64,000 nt of DNA, taken from NCBI GenBank assembly GCA_964017155.1, contig OZ024861.1:28633733-28697732 (forward strand), written 5' to 3'. This stretch comes from Oasisia sp. SBJ-2009 (Eukaryota; Annelida; Polychaeta; Sabellida; Siboglinidae). The notes beneath the pieces were generated by a model, which made no database searches, was not told the DNA's origin, and saw only the letters and a list, made by a program, of their open reading frames with translations. Every line of letters starts with the position of its first letter. The stretch's first letter is position 1. Positions 49,539-60,360 of this stretch are shown in pieces. Position numbers and translations under genes: made by a program.

Positions 49539-49830
49539 ATGTCGCCAGATCAAAGAAAGTTTCATACGGTATACAAATTTGGTAGAAGGAAACGCAATTA
49601 TAAACGGAAACGAGCTGAATGTGCGGGAGGTAGTTGGAACAGCCTGCATGACCCAGTTCAATCGCGGAACAGCCCCGCGGAAGCGGCAGCGAACCGGGAA
49701 AGCAACGCTGACAGCGACGGCGGCCGTAGCAACGCCAGCCCGCCGGCGACGCCCACTGTGACTGACAGCGGCGCTGGCGCCGCCGAAGTTTGTACTTCTA
49801 CCAGTCGGAAGAAGTTAGATTTATTTGGAG
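49539..49830 (+). CDS. Second Mutator-like transposase, exon 1
   Basis: ATG at 49539 (MSPDQRKFHTVYKFGRRKRN) opens 97 codons plus one base. A basic NYKRKR patch, likely a nuclear localisation signal, is followed by an Ala/Ser/Pro-rich stretch and RKKLDLFG. The donor GGAG|GTATGT is at 49831. Splicing to 54577 gives LDLFG-DLPTADEEH with the frame kept. Basic N-terminal exons ending in KLDLFG-like sequence before an acidic segment fit this Mutator-like family. The frame extends upstream to 49371 without an ATG, so the start choice is secure within the frame. Confidence 0.68.
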
Positions 49831-50084
49831 GTATGTATTTATTACAGAAATTTTTTTGACTGAATTTGTTTCATTGATAATAACCCAATGTAGAATTAAT
49901 TTTAAAATAAAGGTGGTAGTGGTGTATTTACTTTTCTAACATCATTTTGTTTTTAGCAGATATTTATGACAAATATTTAGGCAATTTAAACAGTTTATTT
50001 AATAATTCATTAAAATTATTGGTTACAGAGTATGCTTACAATTTTTGATATATGTCTATGAAACTGACCAATTATTTAATTTAT

Positions 50085-50142
50085 ATATAATATATTATAC
50101 ATATATATATATAATTATATATATATATATATATATATATCA
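50085..50142. repeat. (AT)n microsatellite
   Basis: Nearly pure TA/AT dinucleotides just right of the Mutator-like exon 1 donor region. Confidence 0.9.
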
Positions 50143-50336
50143 AATATTTTTTTATAAAAACAACATTATTCAATTCAATTCAATTCAATAACTTTATTCC
50201 AGACTCAACAGAGCACATACAGCAAGTATATGTGACTCTGAGGTCCATATGTTACATTAGGTACACAATATGTGCAGTATATAAAAGTACAGAACAGTGA
50301 CAGTGTATAAAAGAAACATGCATACAGTTATTTCAA

Positions 50337-53148
50337 TCAAGTGTGTATATACAAAAGCTTGTTCCAGTGTTTGCGGATCCTGGAAGTGAATCTTAAGCTA
50401 GTAGTTAGTATGTCATTTAAAATATAGTTAACAGAGCTATCAATTCTACACATAAATCTATACACCATATTCCTAATAACTGATTGGCAGCATTGTACAT
50501 CAAAAACAGTGCATAGCAGGCTGGTACTTTCAAATTTTGACATACCAATAAACAACTTAAAAATATTATGATATGCAATATGCAACCTATTTAAAGTGGA
50601 TTTCTTATAATTCCACCAGAGTTGCACTCCATACATGGGTGAGCAATATGAACGAAACAGTGTGAGTTTAACCTCTAGGGAGCACATACTAAATTTTCGC
50701 AATATAATATTTCCTTGTACATACAGAGTTCTGCGTTGTCTATTAATATCATCATCATCTGAAAGATCATCTGAAATATAGTTTCCAAGATATTTATATG
50801 TAGCTACAACATGCAGAGTAACCCCTTTTAGGTTAAATTCAGGGATAGAACATCCTTTTAAGGTCGCAGATCTAAATATCATAACTGCACTCTTCTTAGC
50901 ATTGTATTTCACATCATGGCTCATTCCAAATGTCTCACATTCACGTAGTAGCTGGCATAGACCTGCCGATGAAGGTGAGATCAAGACCAAATCATCAGCA
51001 TACATTATGTGATTAATAATATGACCATTCATGCTACATCCAACATTACACATTTTAAGTTGTTCGCTCAATTCATCTACATATACATTAAATAAGTAAG
51101 GGGATAATATCCCCCCTTGCCTAACACCATTGGTTACTTTAAATTTAGTAGAAAGCACATCACCCCACCTTATGCAAGTGGTCTGGTTGTGATACCAATA
51201 AATTAATATTCGTAGTATATACACCGGTACACCCCTTTCACTGAGATTCTTAAACAACGTTCTGTGATTTACTCTGTCAAAGGCTTTACTTGCATCAAGA
51301 AAACATACAAATACACTGCCATTCAGAGTTCGATATAAATCAATAATTTCCTTTAACACATATATACACTGGTCTGTACCATGCTTCTTCTTGAAACCAA
51401 ACTGATTCGGATTAGTATCCAAAAATATTTCAATTCTAGCCAGTATAATTACTTCAATCATTTTGCTAAACACACTAGCTAATGCAATTGGACGGTAATT
51501 GTCTTTAGAAGATATTTTACCAGCTTTATCCTTAATCACTGGCACAAGTACAACTGACAACATTGTCTCTGGCAGAAATCCATGAGCAAAAAAACTAGTG
51601 AAGCACAAAGATAACAAGGGTATAAGTGCCTTGTCTGCATATTTTATATGTTCTGAACATATGCCATCTGACCCACAAGCTTTATTAATGTCAAGCTTCT
51701 TAATCGCATTTGTTACCTCGTCTACTGTGACCACAATTTCATCATAAGGTGTATCACAGTCATGTTCACACGCATCTACACTACTATTGTTAACACAGTT
51801 TAAAAGGTCACAAAAATGTTTACGCCATAGATCTACTATTTCCTTTTCACCTGATACTCCTTCGATACTAGATGGAAGAGGAGTGTTACAATTGTTGATA
51901 GACTTGATTTCACGCCAGAAGGCCTCAGGATTAAGTTCGGTTAATTTTTTAGCTAGTGCCTCTTTGCGTAGTGCATTTTCATTATTCTTGATAAATCGTA
52001 AAGCATACTTAAATCTAGCTTTGCTTTTTACATGCAAATCATAAACAGGTCCCTGCCTGGGTTTCCCAGCATTAACCCACATGTGTCTGACTTCTCTGGA
52101 GGTATCATACAAACTATCCACATACTCTGCCCATCCCGGTTTATTTATATACGCCCTTTTCTTAGTTTGCGAGGATTCTTCACCAGCTTGTATTAGTGAA
52201 CTCACTATGTCATTATACATTTTATTTAGAGATTCAAAATGGTCTACATTTGTGCAATGTGTATCCCTACATCCTACAGCCTCAGTTGGTACATGAATAT
52301 CATGCAAACATCCTTCAGTAAGCATACAATATTTATTTATGTCATTATCAGTCATGTTATTCCATCTTATTTTTGCTCTACCATTATTAATACTGCTCGT
52401 TAAATCTGGTATATTGTCACTATTTATGTATACTTTGAACGGTATATGATCTTCATCGCTGACATCATACATAATATTGATCTTACTTATACTACTATGA
52501 AAATCATGACTTGCTATTACATGATCTAGCCAGGAGGTTGTATTCCACCTTTCACTGACATATGTATATGATCTTTCTGGTAAGTGTGCACAAGATGAAA
52601 TTTTAAAGTTGTTTTCAGAGCAAAAATTTATCATATGTCCTGCAAATAATGAGTTATCAATATCACTTAGGTTGGCGTTCCAATCACCAATTATGGCATA
52701 ACAAGTATTGTCTAGTTCATCAGTGATTGCTTTAAGAATACCCAGCTTTTCTACATACATTGGTTCATTATCATGACATTGATATGGCATATATACATTA
52801 AATATCGTACATTTCTTAGATCCTAGAGTAATTTCTATCGCTACACACCAATCAAGATTTAGATCCAATGGTCTAACACATCTGTCAAGTTTAACATCCC
52901 ACATTATTGTGACACCACCAGGTGGGTGTCCATGTACTATACCATCTGAGTAATCAGTAGTTGACACTCCTATCCCATGAAATGAATCATACAAATTATT
53001 TACATGCTTTAAGTCCTGTTTAGTATACCAAGTTTCCTGTAGGCATATTATATCACTGTCTTTAAAGAGATGTTCAATATCTGGCCTTAAAGCTAATTTC
53101 TTCCTATCCTTCGGAAGACCTCTACAATTATAACTTATTATTTCGAAT
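50337..53148 (-). CDS. LINE ORF2: AP-endonuclease and reverse transcriptase (YADD type)
   Basis: The open frame runs from a stop near 53149 to 50337, about 937 codons, with no ATG before the endonuclease. It begins FEIISYNCRGLPKDRKK, followed by DIICLQETWY, as in many LINE endonucleases. Counting from 52994, GDWNANL lies at about 102 and DEDHIPF at about 180. The RT has NYRPIALASVFSK, motif A CFLDASKAFDRVNH (about 566), NGVRQGGILSPYLFNVYVDEL and YADDLVL (about 663). All catalytic residues seen are intact. The RQGGILSP and DASKAFDRVNH wording differs from the L2 and CR1 copies elsewhere in the window, so this is another clade, which I do not assign. Lack of an AUG suggests reinitiation or frameshifting from ORF1, which ends about 50 bases upstream. 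Confidence 0.9.
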
Positions 53149-53200
53149 TTAATGTTTGTTAGTTACTGCATCTATATTTACAAAGAAAGATCTGATAAGT

Positions 53201-54265
53201 TTACATGACAGTTTTTTTCGGTTCTCTCCACCACCTAACAAAGGCCATGTCGGGCCATAGATCGCAAGACATAAAGACGGCAGGTTCAGGGCACATACAT
53301 GTTATGTGAAATGAGGCATACGTGTTATATTTGGTATCAACCGCTTCAACAGTAATGTCCAACCCAAGTTGTCGGTGCAGATGATTCTGGACATCACTCT
53401 CAGTTACCTGGGGGTCAAACCGGGTGGCAAAAACATTTGCTTTCCTCAGCTTGACACCCACAGTCCTGAGTCCGGATTCTTTGGCATTTCCCACGACACC
53501 TCTCTGTTTTGTCCCACCGTTTGCCTTCCTTGACTGGTCACTCCTCCTTTCGACTGGTGTTGGTCGTGACTGCCGATTCCTGCTGACTGTATGCCAGTCA
53601 TCCGTGTTGCTGGCAGCCACACGAGCAAAGGATCGATCCCCGGCAGCTGTTGGCGTTTCTACGAATGTAGCATTCAGTGTTGGTTTGTCACTATCTTCTT
53701 TCACGTCACTGTGTATACGCGCACTGTCTGTGGTAGCCTGTGCGGGCACAGGAGACACTTGGTTACTTTCCAGTGTGCAAACTCGCACATTCAGAGATGA
53801 AGTGGTGTCTTTCAACATACTTGCCGCGTTGTGGACCGTCTTCACGCTGTCCTTTAAGAAGGCCATCTCATTTTCCATTTTCTTTATGGAATTCAGCAGA
53901 ACTGACACGTCAACACTGTCAAATGTTATTGGCGGCAGTCGACTTAAGTCTACGGCAGCAAACTGAGGCACACCCTCACCCGTTTCCTGTAGTAGTCGAA
54001 TGATGTCGATATTGTCACGGTTCTTTTTCTCGCCTTTGCGCTTCACGTTCCGTGTCTGCGTACCCGGATCAGACAGCAGCTGAAAGAGCAGCTTCTTCGA
54101 GCATTCGATTTCGCTGGCGTTGTATGTGCTGACACACAGTTGTACAATTGTCTCTGGTGGAAGCAGAGACAACTTGTTTGTCACGAAGCACAGTAGTTCG
54201 TCAATTACCGGTCCATGCCGGCACGCTTGCTGCGGGTCATCGGTTGCTTCCGGTTCGCCCGCCAT
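53201..54265 (-). CDS. LINE ORF1: coiled-coil plus RRM-like C-terminal domain
   Basis: The best start is ATG at 54265 (MAGEPEATDDPQQ), in an AAAAAATGGCGG context; the frame extends 18 codons upstream to 54319. About 354 residues. A helical stretch in the middle (VLLNSIKKMENEMAFLKDSV, then SMLKDTTSSLNVRVCTLES) has the heptad character of a coiled coil. A Ser/Thr/Arg-rich linker follows. The end (ANVFATRFDPQVTESDVQNH ... ASFHITC) reads like an RRM-type or ORF1p C-terminal fold. No zinc knuckle is seen. It precedes ORF2 on the same strand, so it is most likely the RNA-binding ORF1p of this LINE. Confidence 0.75.
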   Translation of the reverse strand: MAGEPEATDDPQQACRHGPVIDELLCFVTNKLSLLPPETIVQLCVSTYNASEIECSKKLLFQLLSDPGTQTRNVKRKGEKKNRDNIDIIRLLQETGEGVPQFAAVDLSRLPPITFDSVDVSVLLNSIKKMENEMAFLKDSVKTVHNAASMLKDTTSSLNVRVCTLESNQVSPVPAQATTDSARIHSDVKEDSDKPTLNATFVETPTAAGDRSFARVAASNTDDWHTVSRNRQSRPTPVERRSDQSRKANGGTKQRGVVGNAKESGLRTVGVKLRKANVFATRFDPQVTESDVQNHLHRQLGLDITVEAVDTKYNTYASFHITCMCPEPAVFMSCDLWPDMAFVRWWREPKKTVM

Positions 54266-54453
54266 TTTTTTCTTCTCAGAAATCGTCACTCGCCACCGTA
54301 TCGTTATTTCCCTTGCCAAACAAGTACCAACCGACAGTTAAATACTCTTTATCTGCAGGCCATCGCCTTCCCTGCGCATTTACGCTGACATTACATTATA
54401 CATATACAATGTATGTATAAGTGTATATAAAATTATATATAATATATATAATT

Positions 54454-54460
<7 letters not shown>

Positions 54461-54537
<77 letters not shown>
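54461..54537. repeat. (CA)n microsatellite
   Basis: About 77 bp of pure CA dinucleotide, 36 bp before the acceptor of the Mutator-like exon 2. Confidence 0.97.
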
Positions 54538-54538
<1 letters not shown>

Positions 54539-54576
54539 ACACACGTTCTCATGTAGGTGTTTTACTTTTATTTCAG

Positions 54577-54878
54577 ACCTGCCAACTGCAGATGAGGAAC
54601 ATGATGATGATGACTACTACATCATGTTTCACAAGAAGCAGCTAGACAGCTTGTTGTCACCACTGCTCTGTCCTCAGTGCTGCCGCAACAGTCTGACACT
54701 GGTCACTGCCGAGACGCCGAAGAGAGGCTACGCTCACAAGATGGAGGTTGTGTGCAAGAGCTGCACATATCGTCACATGCAGTACAGTAGCCCCCAGATT
54801 GCAACAGCTGAAACTCAATCCAGGCAGCCATACGACATAAATCATCGCTCTGTGATGCCGCTGTCATCGAGTCGGTGA
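54577..54878 (+). pseudogene. Second Mutator-like transposase, exon 2 start (acidic segment and zinc ribbon)
   Basis: After the acceptor at 54576 the frame reads DLPTADEEHDDDDYYIMFHK, then QLDSLLSPLLCPQC and later MEVVCKSCTYR. The two C-x2-C pairs form a zinc ribbon typical of this family's N-terminal domain. The frame ends at 54878 shortly after YDINHRSV, where the conserved core should begin. The following part of the protein is in another frame, so an out-of-frame deletion lies at about 54845-54855. Confidence 0.78.
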
Positions 54879-55768
54879 ATGCCATCGACCCATATCATGG
54901 TGTGACAGTGGTGAAAGAAGAATGTATAAATCATGTTGCCAAGCGAATGTTCAAGGGGTTGGAAAGAGTCGTGCGAGATGGGAACGCTGAGGTCAAGCTG
55001 AACAAGGCCGTCTGTGCAGCAGCAACAACTCGGAAAGACGATGTATCCACATCCCATGCAAAGAAGCTGCTGACAAAGTCAATGGGAGGCAAGGGCTGTA
55101 TGACAAAAGAGAAGATGAAGAAGTGGTCTTCCTACTACCGGAAGGCCATCGTCGAGAACGCGCCTGATGTGGAGGCAGCCCGCAACGCTGTGTGGGCAAT
55201 CTTCTTTCACAGCCTCTCCACCCTTGAAGACCCGCACCACAGCTTCTGTTCTGAGAGCTGGTGCTTCTGGAAGCAGGCAGAGAAGGAGGGAGTTGATCCA
55301 AAGAGGAAGTACGCGGAGACCAAACACGATGTGCCTCTGCCGAGGGACGTCAGTGAGCGACTCATTCCACTCTTTCAGCGCTTGTCGAATCATGAACTTC
55401 TTTGCCGCTGCATGAAACTCCAGACTTCCAACGCGAATGAGAGCCTCCATGCCACAGTCTGGAGGAGGGCTCCAAAGTCCAAGTACTGTGGCAAGAAGAC
55501 AGCTGAGATGGCAGTGGCACTGGCTGTCATGCAGTACAACAAGGGGGCAACTGCATTGGTTGATGCTGTAGACAGCCTCGGCGTGTCACCTGGTTCTGAG
55601 GTTGTGAGGGTCGCGTCTCGCATCAATGTTGTGAGAGTGCGAAAGGCCGACCATGCCACAAGACAAGCGTCTAAGACCTCCAGGAAGAGGAAAGCTCTGG
55701 AGAAGCTGCAACTGGGAGTCCATCAGGAGGCCACAGAGGGGAATCTGTACGAGTCCGGAGCTCACTGA
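54850..55768 (+). pseudogene. Second Mutator-like transposase, C-terminal part
   Basis: The reading begins DAAVIESVNAIDPYHGVTVV and runs to the stop at 55768. VVKEECINHVAKRM, KKWSSYYRKAIVENA, AVWAIFFHSLSTLEDPHHSFC and QTSNANESLHATVWRRAPK are the successive conserved blocks of the C-terminal half of PF20700-type transposases. ESLHATVW carries the Glu expected as the third catalytic residue. The tail is basic (SKTSRKRKALEK). About 250 residues of the central core, including the first catalytic Asp, are missing between this part and the zinc ribbon, and the joint is out of frame. It could not act as a transposase. It belongs to a different lineage from the copy at 40-45 kb. Confidence 0.82.
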
Positions 55769-56822
55769 ACTGTGCGTGGTACAGTCAGCGTTCTTTCACC
55801 AGTGACTGTAACATGTATACATTATAATTTTTTTTCCCATATAAGTACTTAATATGGTTTACACCTTTCATTATATATTTAACACATGTGCCTGCTATGA
55901 AAAACAGTCATAATGCTGACTTTACACTGGTGTTATTAAAAATATTTGATGTTCATTTGGTTTTTTGCCGTTTTCTCAAAACTTACTTTTCGACAATATT
56001 GCTATTTTGCGGGAGGTCTCCCGAAAAAAGTACCAAACCTAGGAGTCTGATTTTTTTACCATGTATTCCCTATGGTGCAATGAGTGCAATGAAGCTTTTT
56101 AAACATGATAGCTTTTATATGAAGATTTTTATTGATGACTGAAGTTGTTAAAATATTTGGAAAAACGAAAAACATTTTCTCAACTTCTTTTTGATAATAA
56201 ATATTGTAAGGAGTTGAACAAAAATAGCATCATTGCACTCTACAACACTTCAGTGGATCATAACAAACAAAAAAGAAAAAAACTTATGCTAAGTTTTTCT
56301 GCAAGACCTCCCGCAAAATCATGCATACCTATTTTCACAGAAAAGCCGGTTGCCATGGTTACGGTTATGCAAATGAGATGAAATTATACAGTTAGTCATC
56401 TTTTCCCACCAGAAACACATCCTGAAAGTTTTGTAAAGATTGCTTGTCTGGTTGCTGAGATATCATCTGAACCCATTTTCCGACCAGTGTCCTACCTTAA
56501 ATTATTTATACTCTATATTGTAATTATGGTTTAATTTATTTCATATATTTATTATTTATTTATTTCATATATTTATTATTTGTTTATTTCATATATTTAT
56601 TATTTGGTTATTTCATATATTCATTATTTGTTTATTTCATATTCATTATTTGTTTATTTCATATATTCATTACTACTTTATTTCATATATTCATTACTAC
56701 TTTGTTTCATATATTCATTACTACTTTATTGTATACATGTATGTGAAGATGGCCCATTCAATATCACGATGTATCGGGTGACATATTCACCATCAGGAAA
56801 GAAAGCTTTTGCTTACTTACAG
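55769..56822. other. Spacer between Mutator-like gene and hAT exon 3, with inverted repeat and 23-bp AT-rich repeats
   Basis: Contains a perfect 16-bp inverted repeat, ATTTTGCGGGAGGTCT at 56004-56019 and its complement at 56304-56319, 284 bp apart. It also contains a tandem AT-rich repeat from about 56522 to 56735 based on a 23-bp unit like TTTATTTCATATATTCATTA. No coding sequence recognised. The right end of the Mutator-like element should lie here but was not found. Confidence 0.55.
56522..56735. repeat. Tandem AT-rich repeat, period about 23 bp
   Basis: Some nine copies of a unit like TTTATTTCATATATTCATTA plus TTTG or CTAC. The later copies switch from ATTATTTG to ATTACTAC endings, so two variants expanded in turn. 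Confidence 0.85.
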
Positions 56823-57559
56823 GTCTTCGCCCTGACAGGACATTGATGTGCGGGACACAGCCAAGACCCGGATGAAGGCCAGCATTGTCGCCATGAAATA
56901 AGAACTCTGTTCCGCCATGCAGTCTGTTGCATCACTGGTCACTGGATCGACCCGGACAACCTCGAGAGGGTCTCGGCTGCCCTTGCGTGTCGACGGGTCG
57001 TTGGGTCGCATACGTTCGACGTCCTGGCGAATGTGTTGTGTGACATCAACTCTAGCTATGGCATCAGACATAAGGTATGTGCAACGACCACAGACAATGG
57101 CTCGAACTTTGTGAAGGCTTTCTCTGTCTTTGGCCAACCTAGAGACACTGACACCGACACTGACGATGAAGACGAAGACAGCAACGAGGACGTCACGATC
57201 CACGCTGTCGGCGACCTGGACGATGCTGGCCACGACTTCCAACTGCCCAGCCACCAGAGGTGTGCATGTCACACACTGCAACTGATCGCCACTGGAGACA
57301 CTGACGGAGCTGAGACGAACGGGGCATATAAGAAGGTGTCCAGAGCAGCCTTCTCGAAGTACCAGATGCTCTGGAATAAATCTGCGAAGTCTGTGTTGGC
57401 TGCGGAGGCAGTTGTGAACCACTGTGGCATGGCTCTGGTTAGGCCGAACCAGACACGGTGGAACAGTGTGTACATGGCTGTCGATCGGCTGGTGCGCATC
57501 AGCAGCGAGAAGAGAGAAGACGCGCTGCACGCCCTCTTCAATGACCTCAGACTCACGAG
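56823..57559 (+). pseudogene. hAT transposase exon 3 (catalytic region), frameshifted
   Basis: After the acceptor at 56822 the frame reads LRPDRTLMCGTQ and stops at 56861. The main frame resumes with HAVCCITGHWIDPDNLERVS (from 56916), then LACRRVVGSHTFDVLANVLC, then KVCATTTDNGSNFVKAF. The Asp in TTDNGSNF is the conserved second catalytic Asp of hAT transposases. An acidic insertion DTDTDTDDEDEDSNED follows, then CACHTLQLIAT and RPNQTRWNSVYMAVDRLVRI, both hAT signatures. The exon ends ACGAG|GTAATA at 57560. At least one frameshift lies between 56861 and 56916, so the gene is dead. Confidence 0.83.
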
Positions 57560-57794
57560 GTAATACATTCTTATTCAAAAGTAGTAGTGTTACTGACTTG
57601 GAACTATATTTTGTATTGCAGACTCTGCAACCGAGACTTAGTTTTGAAGACTGGCTGTGTGATACAATGTCGTCTGTTTCAGCTCAAACCACTGCCAGCT
57701 AGCTGATAAATGTCTTCATTATATTATTTAGTATTTGCGATAACAAAACCTGGATGTTGTGATACCATTTTAATGACACTAATTTGTGTTTCAG
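57560..57794 (+). other. hAT intron 3
   Basis: 235 bp, GTAATA ... TTTGTGTTTCAG. Splicing regenerates an Arg codon (AG|A), giving LTR-LRPTETQF, and keeps the frame. Confidence 0.75.
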
Positions 57795-58111
57795 ACTGAG
57801 GCCCACCGAGACTCAATTCTTGGTGGAATACCGGGATGTCATGAAGCCCATGGCACAAGCCCTGGACATATTGCAGGCCGAAAAGAAGGCGTTCATGGGA
57901 TACTTGGTGCCTACAATCACCATCCTGCAGGGCAAGCTGCGAGCAAGACGTGAAGTCATGCAGACATGCGGACCGCTAATCGATGCCTTGCTCACAGGCA
58001 TTGCTCGTCGCTTTGACGCAACTATGAACAGCGCAGAGAGCATCGCTGCGGCAATCCTCCACCCAAAGTTCAGAAAGGACTGGACCGATGACGTCTTAGT
58101 CCTGGATAAAT
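57795..58111 (+). pseudogene. hAT transposase exon 4
   Basis: Reads LRPTETQFLVEYRDVMKPMA ... QAEKKAFMGYLVPTITILQG ... IAAAILHPKFRKDWTDD. FMGYLVPTI and AAILHPKFK-like phrases are the usual hAT region before the dimerisation domain. It ends LDK plus one base at GTAAGT (58112). No hAT C-terminal dimerisation (hATC) domain is recognisable downstream. Confidence 0.8.
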
Positions 58112-58131
58112 GTAAGTTAGCTGTGTGTTAA

Positions 58132-58205
<74 letters not shown>

Positions 58206-58431
58206 ATATATATGATTGAAGAGAACAGTATTGCAGTTGCTGCAAATTATCATTACAAGTTACCAACTTTTATATCTTTGATTAATTTAAGATAAATTGC
58301 AAGATATCAGGCCTATTTTCACAATTTAATTCATTTAAAAATACTAACTAATACAAAAGTCCAACCAAATTGATTATATACTATTACAAACTAATTATAG
58401 ATAATATTTCTACAGTTCTCATGTACAAACA
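58112..58431. other. hAT intron 4 start, with (AT)n microsatellite at 58147-58201
   Basis: Begins GTAAGT, then GT and AT dinucleotide repeats. A segment at about 58230-58285 (TATTGCAGTTGCTGCAAATTATCATTACAAG...) recurs at about 61998-62055. Confidence 0.6.
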
Positions 58432-59462
58432 ACACTAATATTTTGTGCAGTGGCCCTTGGCAGCAATCACTGCAGCACATCGCCTCAGCATCGAATGTAC
58501 CAGGTTTTGGACAGTGTCCACTGGGATGGCCTGCCATGCAGCATGGAGCAGCTGCCACAGAGCCTCCAGACTACCTGGCTTGCTTCTCTCTACCTTCCTG
58601 AAGAGGACATGCCATACATTTTCTATGGGATTCGAGTCTGGGCTCTGTGCAGGCCACTGCAGGACCTCGACGTGAGAGCGCTCGAGGAATTTCGTCACCT
58701 TGTTCGCTTTATGGCAAGGAGCATTGTCTTTTGCAGGAAGACAAATGCTTCACCCTCGCCATAAAGCGAAGAAGCTGAAGGCAGCATGTGGTTCCTCAGC
58801 ACCCTCACGCATTGGTCCTGCCGCATGGTGCCTTCATACCGGTAGAGTTGGCCGACCCCTCGCTCAGACCATCAGTGAGCCCCCTCCATGCTTTACTGTG
58901 GGGACAATGCACTGTGGGCTGTACCTCTCATCAACCCTCCTTCGCACAATAGCCTGCTTTGCCCCACAGAAAAGCTGAAAGGCACTTTCTTCTGACCACA
59001 GCTCTGTGTCCCACTGCTGGACTGTCCAGTTGTTATGGCGTCGCGCAAACTCGAGCAAACTGTTAATGTTCGCAGGCCGCAACAATGGCTTCTTCACCGC
59101 CACACAACCATGAAGCCCAGCTGAATTCAGGCGTTGCCATATTGTCGAGGAAGATACACTCACTCCCTCTGACTCAGCTCTGACTCCATCCTCTGTCACA
59201 GTTCTGGGGATGTGAGGCGGCGATCGCTGAGGCTATATCGGATGAGTGCCCGGTCTTGTCGTACCGACGTCTTATTCGGCCTTCCACTCCGCGGTCTGTC
59301 GGCCACTGACCCTGTCTCTCCAAGGCGCTTCTTGATGCCATACACTGTTTTTACATTTACCTTTCGCTGCCGGCTCACCTCCCGACAGCTAACCCCCATC
59401 TCCACTAGCACCACGGCCCTCGTTCGCAACTCAGTGCTGGTTTTTTTGTAAGGCGGCATCAC
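58432..59462 (-). pseudogene. Tc1/mariner transposase, frameshifted
   Basis: Three frames together form a Tc1 transposase on the minus strand. The N-terminal part, 59462-59196, starts MMPPYKKTSTELRTRAVVLV and has a paired-type HTH (VSCREVSRQRKVNVKTVYGI) and the GRP box DRPRSGRPNKT. The middle, 59199-58864, contains TELWSEESAFQLF and HGGGSLMV. The C-terminus, about 58745-58432, has DNAPCHKANK and SPDSNPIENVW. The second Asp and the final Glu are present, but the first catalytic residue, normally Asp in WSDES, is Glu here (WSEES). Frameshifts lie near 59207, just after SLMV, and before DNAPCH. The element is inactive. Confidence 0.9.
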
Positions 59463-60023
59463 TGAAAATTAGCAAATAAATTATTTATTCTTTTTTTGAA
59501 TTAAATTTATACGCATAAGTTATTTAAAATATATAACATATATTATTATGGAATAATAAAAACAATTGTTACCATATAATTAGCTCTTATTGTATTGAAA
59601 ATTGGATTTATTTACTACTTTTCTTAATAAATATTGATAATTAATAATAAATAATTAATACTAACACTAAGTCAATGCATTATCCCAAATATTGCTCCGG
59701 TAATACACCAAAGTACCCTCGTACAGTTTAGACAGTCAATTGTGATTCATTAGTCCATAGAAAGCAGATAACACTTAGTGATGTAATTGAGGCCTACCTT
59801 GATCTTTGGACGGCAATCTTGGGGTGTTCTTATGAAATTAGGCAAAGATGGCAAAAACAGAGGCAAAACAACACTCAAAATAGGATATATAAACTTAGTA
59901 TTATCAGGCGCATCCAATAGGTGGTAGCACTTCGTTTGCCAAGTTGATTTTAATGCTGCCACAGAGCTTAACAATGGAGAAACAACAGTAAAATCCAATG
60001 GTCCCATGACTTTTTACCGGCAC

Positions 60024-60030
<7 letters not shown>
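59463..60030 (-). mobile_element. Tc1-type 5' flank and terminal inverted repeat (outer end near 60029)
   Basis: On the minus strand the sequence from 60031 inward reads TACACACAGTGCCGGTAAAA, the CAGTG-type terminus of Tc1 elements with a TA target. It continues AAGTCATGGGACCATTGG. About 560 bp separates it from the transposase start. No matching terminus was found on the other side, between 58112 and 58432, so the element is probably missing that end, or this terminus belongs to a second copy. Confidence 0.55.
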
Positions 60031-60085
<55 letters not shown>

Positions 60086-60360
60086 ATGGAAATGTTCAGA
60101 TGTTTGCTTGTTATAATATTATGCCTATATGAAACATGCTGAGTCTTCAGGTTTGGTGCAGCCAGCCCTGGCGTTGTCTTTGTGAAGACGACAAATGAGA
60201 GCGCCGAGGAATGGGTCGACTTGTCAGCTGACTGCAGCGGTCCTCTGCCAGCACTTTCTCCAGGCACCATGAAGCCCCCTGGAGTCGCATACGAGTGACA
60301 GCAGTACCTTCACAAGAACATCCAACCAGTTGTGAAGGACAGTTTCAAGGACACTTTGTG
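60031..60360. other. (AT)n microsatellite (60031-60080) and spacer with a possible exon
   Basis: After the AT repeat, TGAGTCTTCAG|GTTTGG at about 60151 looks like a splice acceptor. One frame after it is open for about 48 codons (FGAASPGVVFVKTTNESAEE...). It does not resemble the hAT C-terminus; its origin is unknown. Confidence 0.35.

Larger units (their letters stand above)
50165..54340 (-). mobile_element. Nearly full-length two-ORF LINE with (TTGAA)n tail
   Basis: About 4.2 kb on the minus strand inside the Mutator-like intron. The 3' end has AATAAA on the minus strand, a short spacer and then TTGAATTGAATTGAATTGAA, a pentanucleotide tail seen on the plus strand as ATTCAATTCAATTCAATTCAA (50168-50188). 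ORF2 and ORF1 are both open. The 5' limit near 54340 is an estimate; flanking target-site duplications were not identified. Confidence 0.85.
49831..54576 (+). other. Intron of the second Mutator-like gene, containing an antisense LINE
   Basis: Bounded by GTATGT and TTTTACTTTTATTTCAG. It holds AT repeats (about 50085-50142), a LINE at about 50165-54340 on the minus strand and a (CA)n at 54461-54537. Without these it would be a few hundred bases. Confidence 0.65.
48903..56822 (+). other. hAT intron 2 (7.9 kb) containing a Mutator-like element and, nested in that, a LINE
   Basis: Bounded by GTATGT at 48903 and CTTACTTACAG ending 56822. Splicing would give codons V-T-G-L-R-P-D-R-T across the joint, matching the hAT order, which is why the two exon groups are assigned to one gene. 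Almost the whole intron is later inserted DNA. Confidence 0.65.

Noticed and set aside
49020..56500. Terminal inverted repeats of the Mutator-like element (GGTCGGGAATTGCCGGAAAATG near 49022 versus the complement of CCCATTTTCCGACC near 56475)
   Set aside because: The match is short and broken (GGTCGG and GGAAAATG with different spacing), so the termini are not established.
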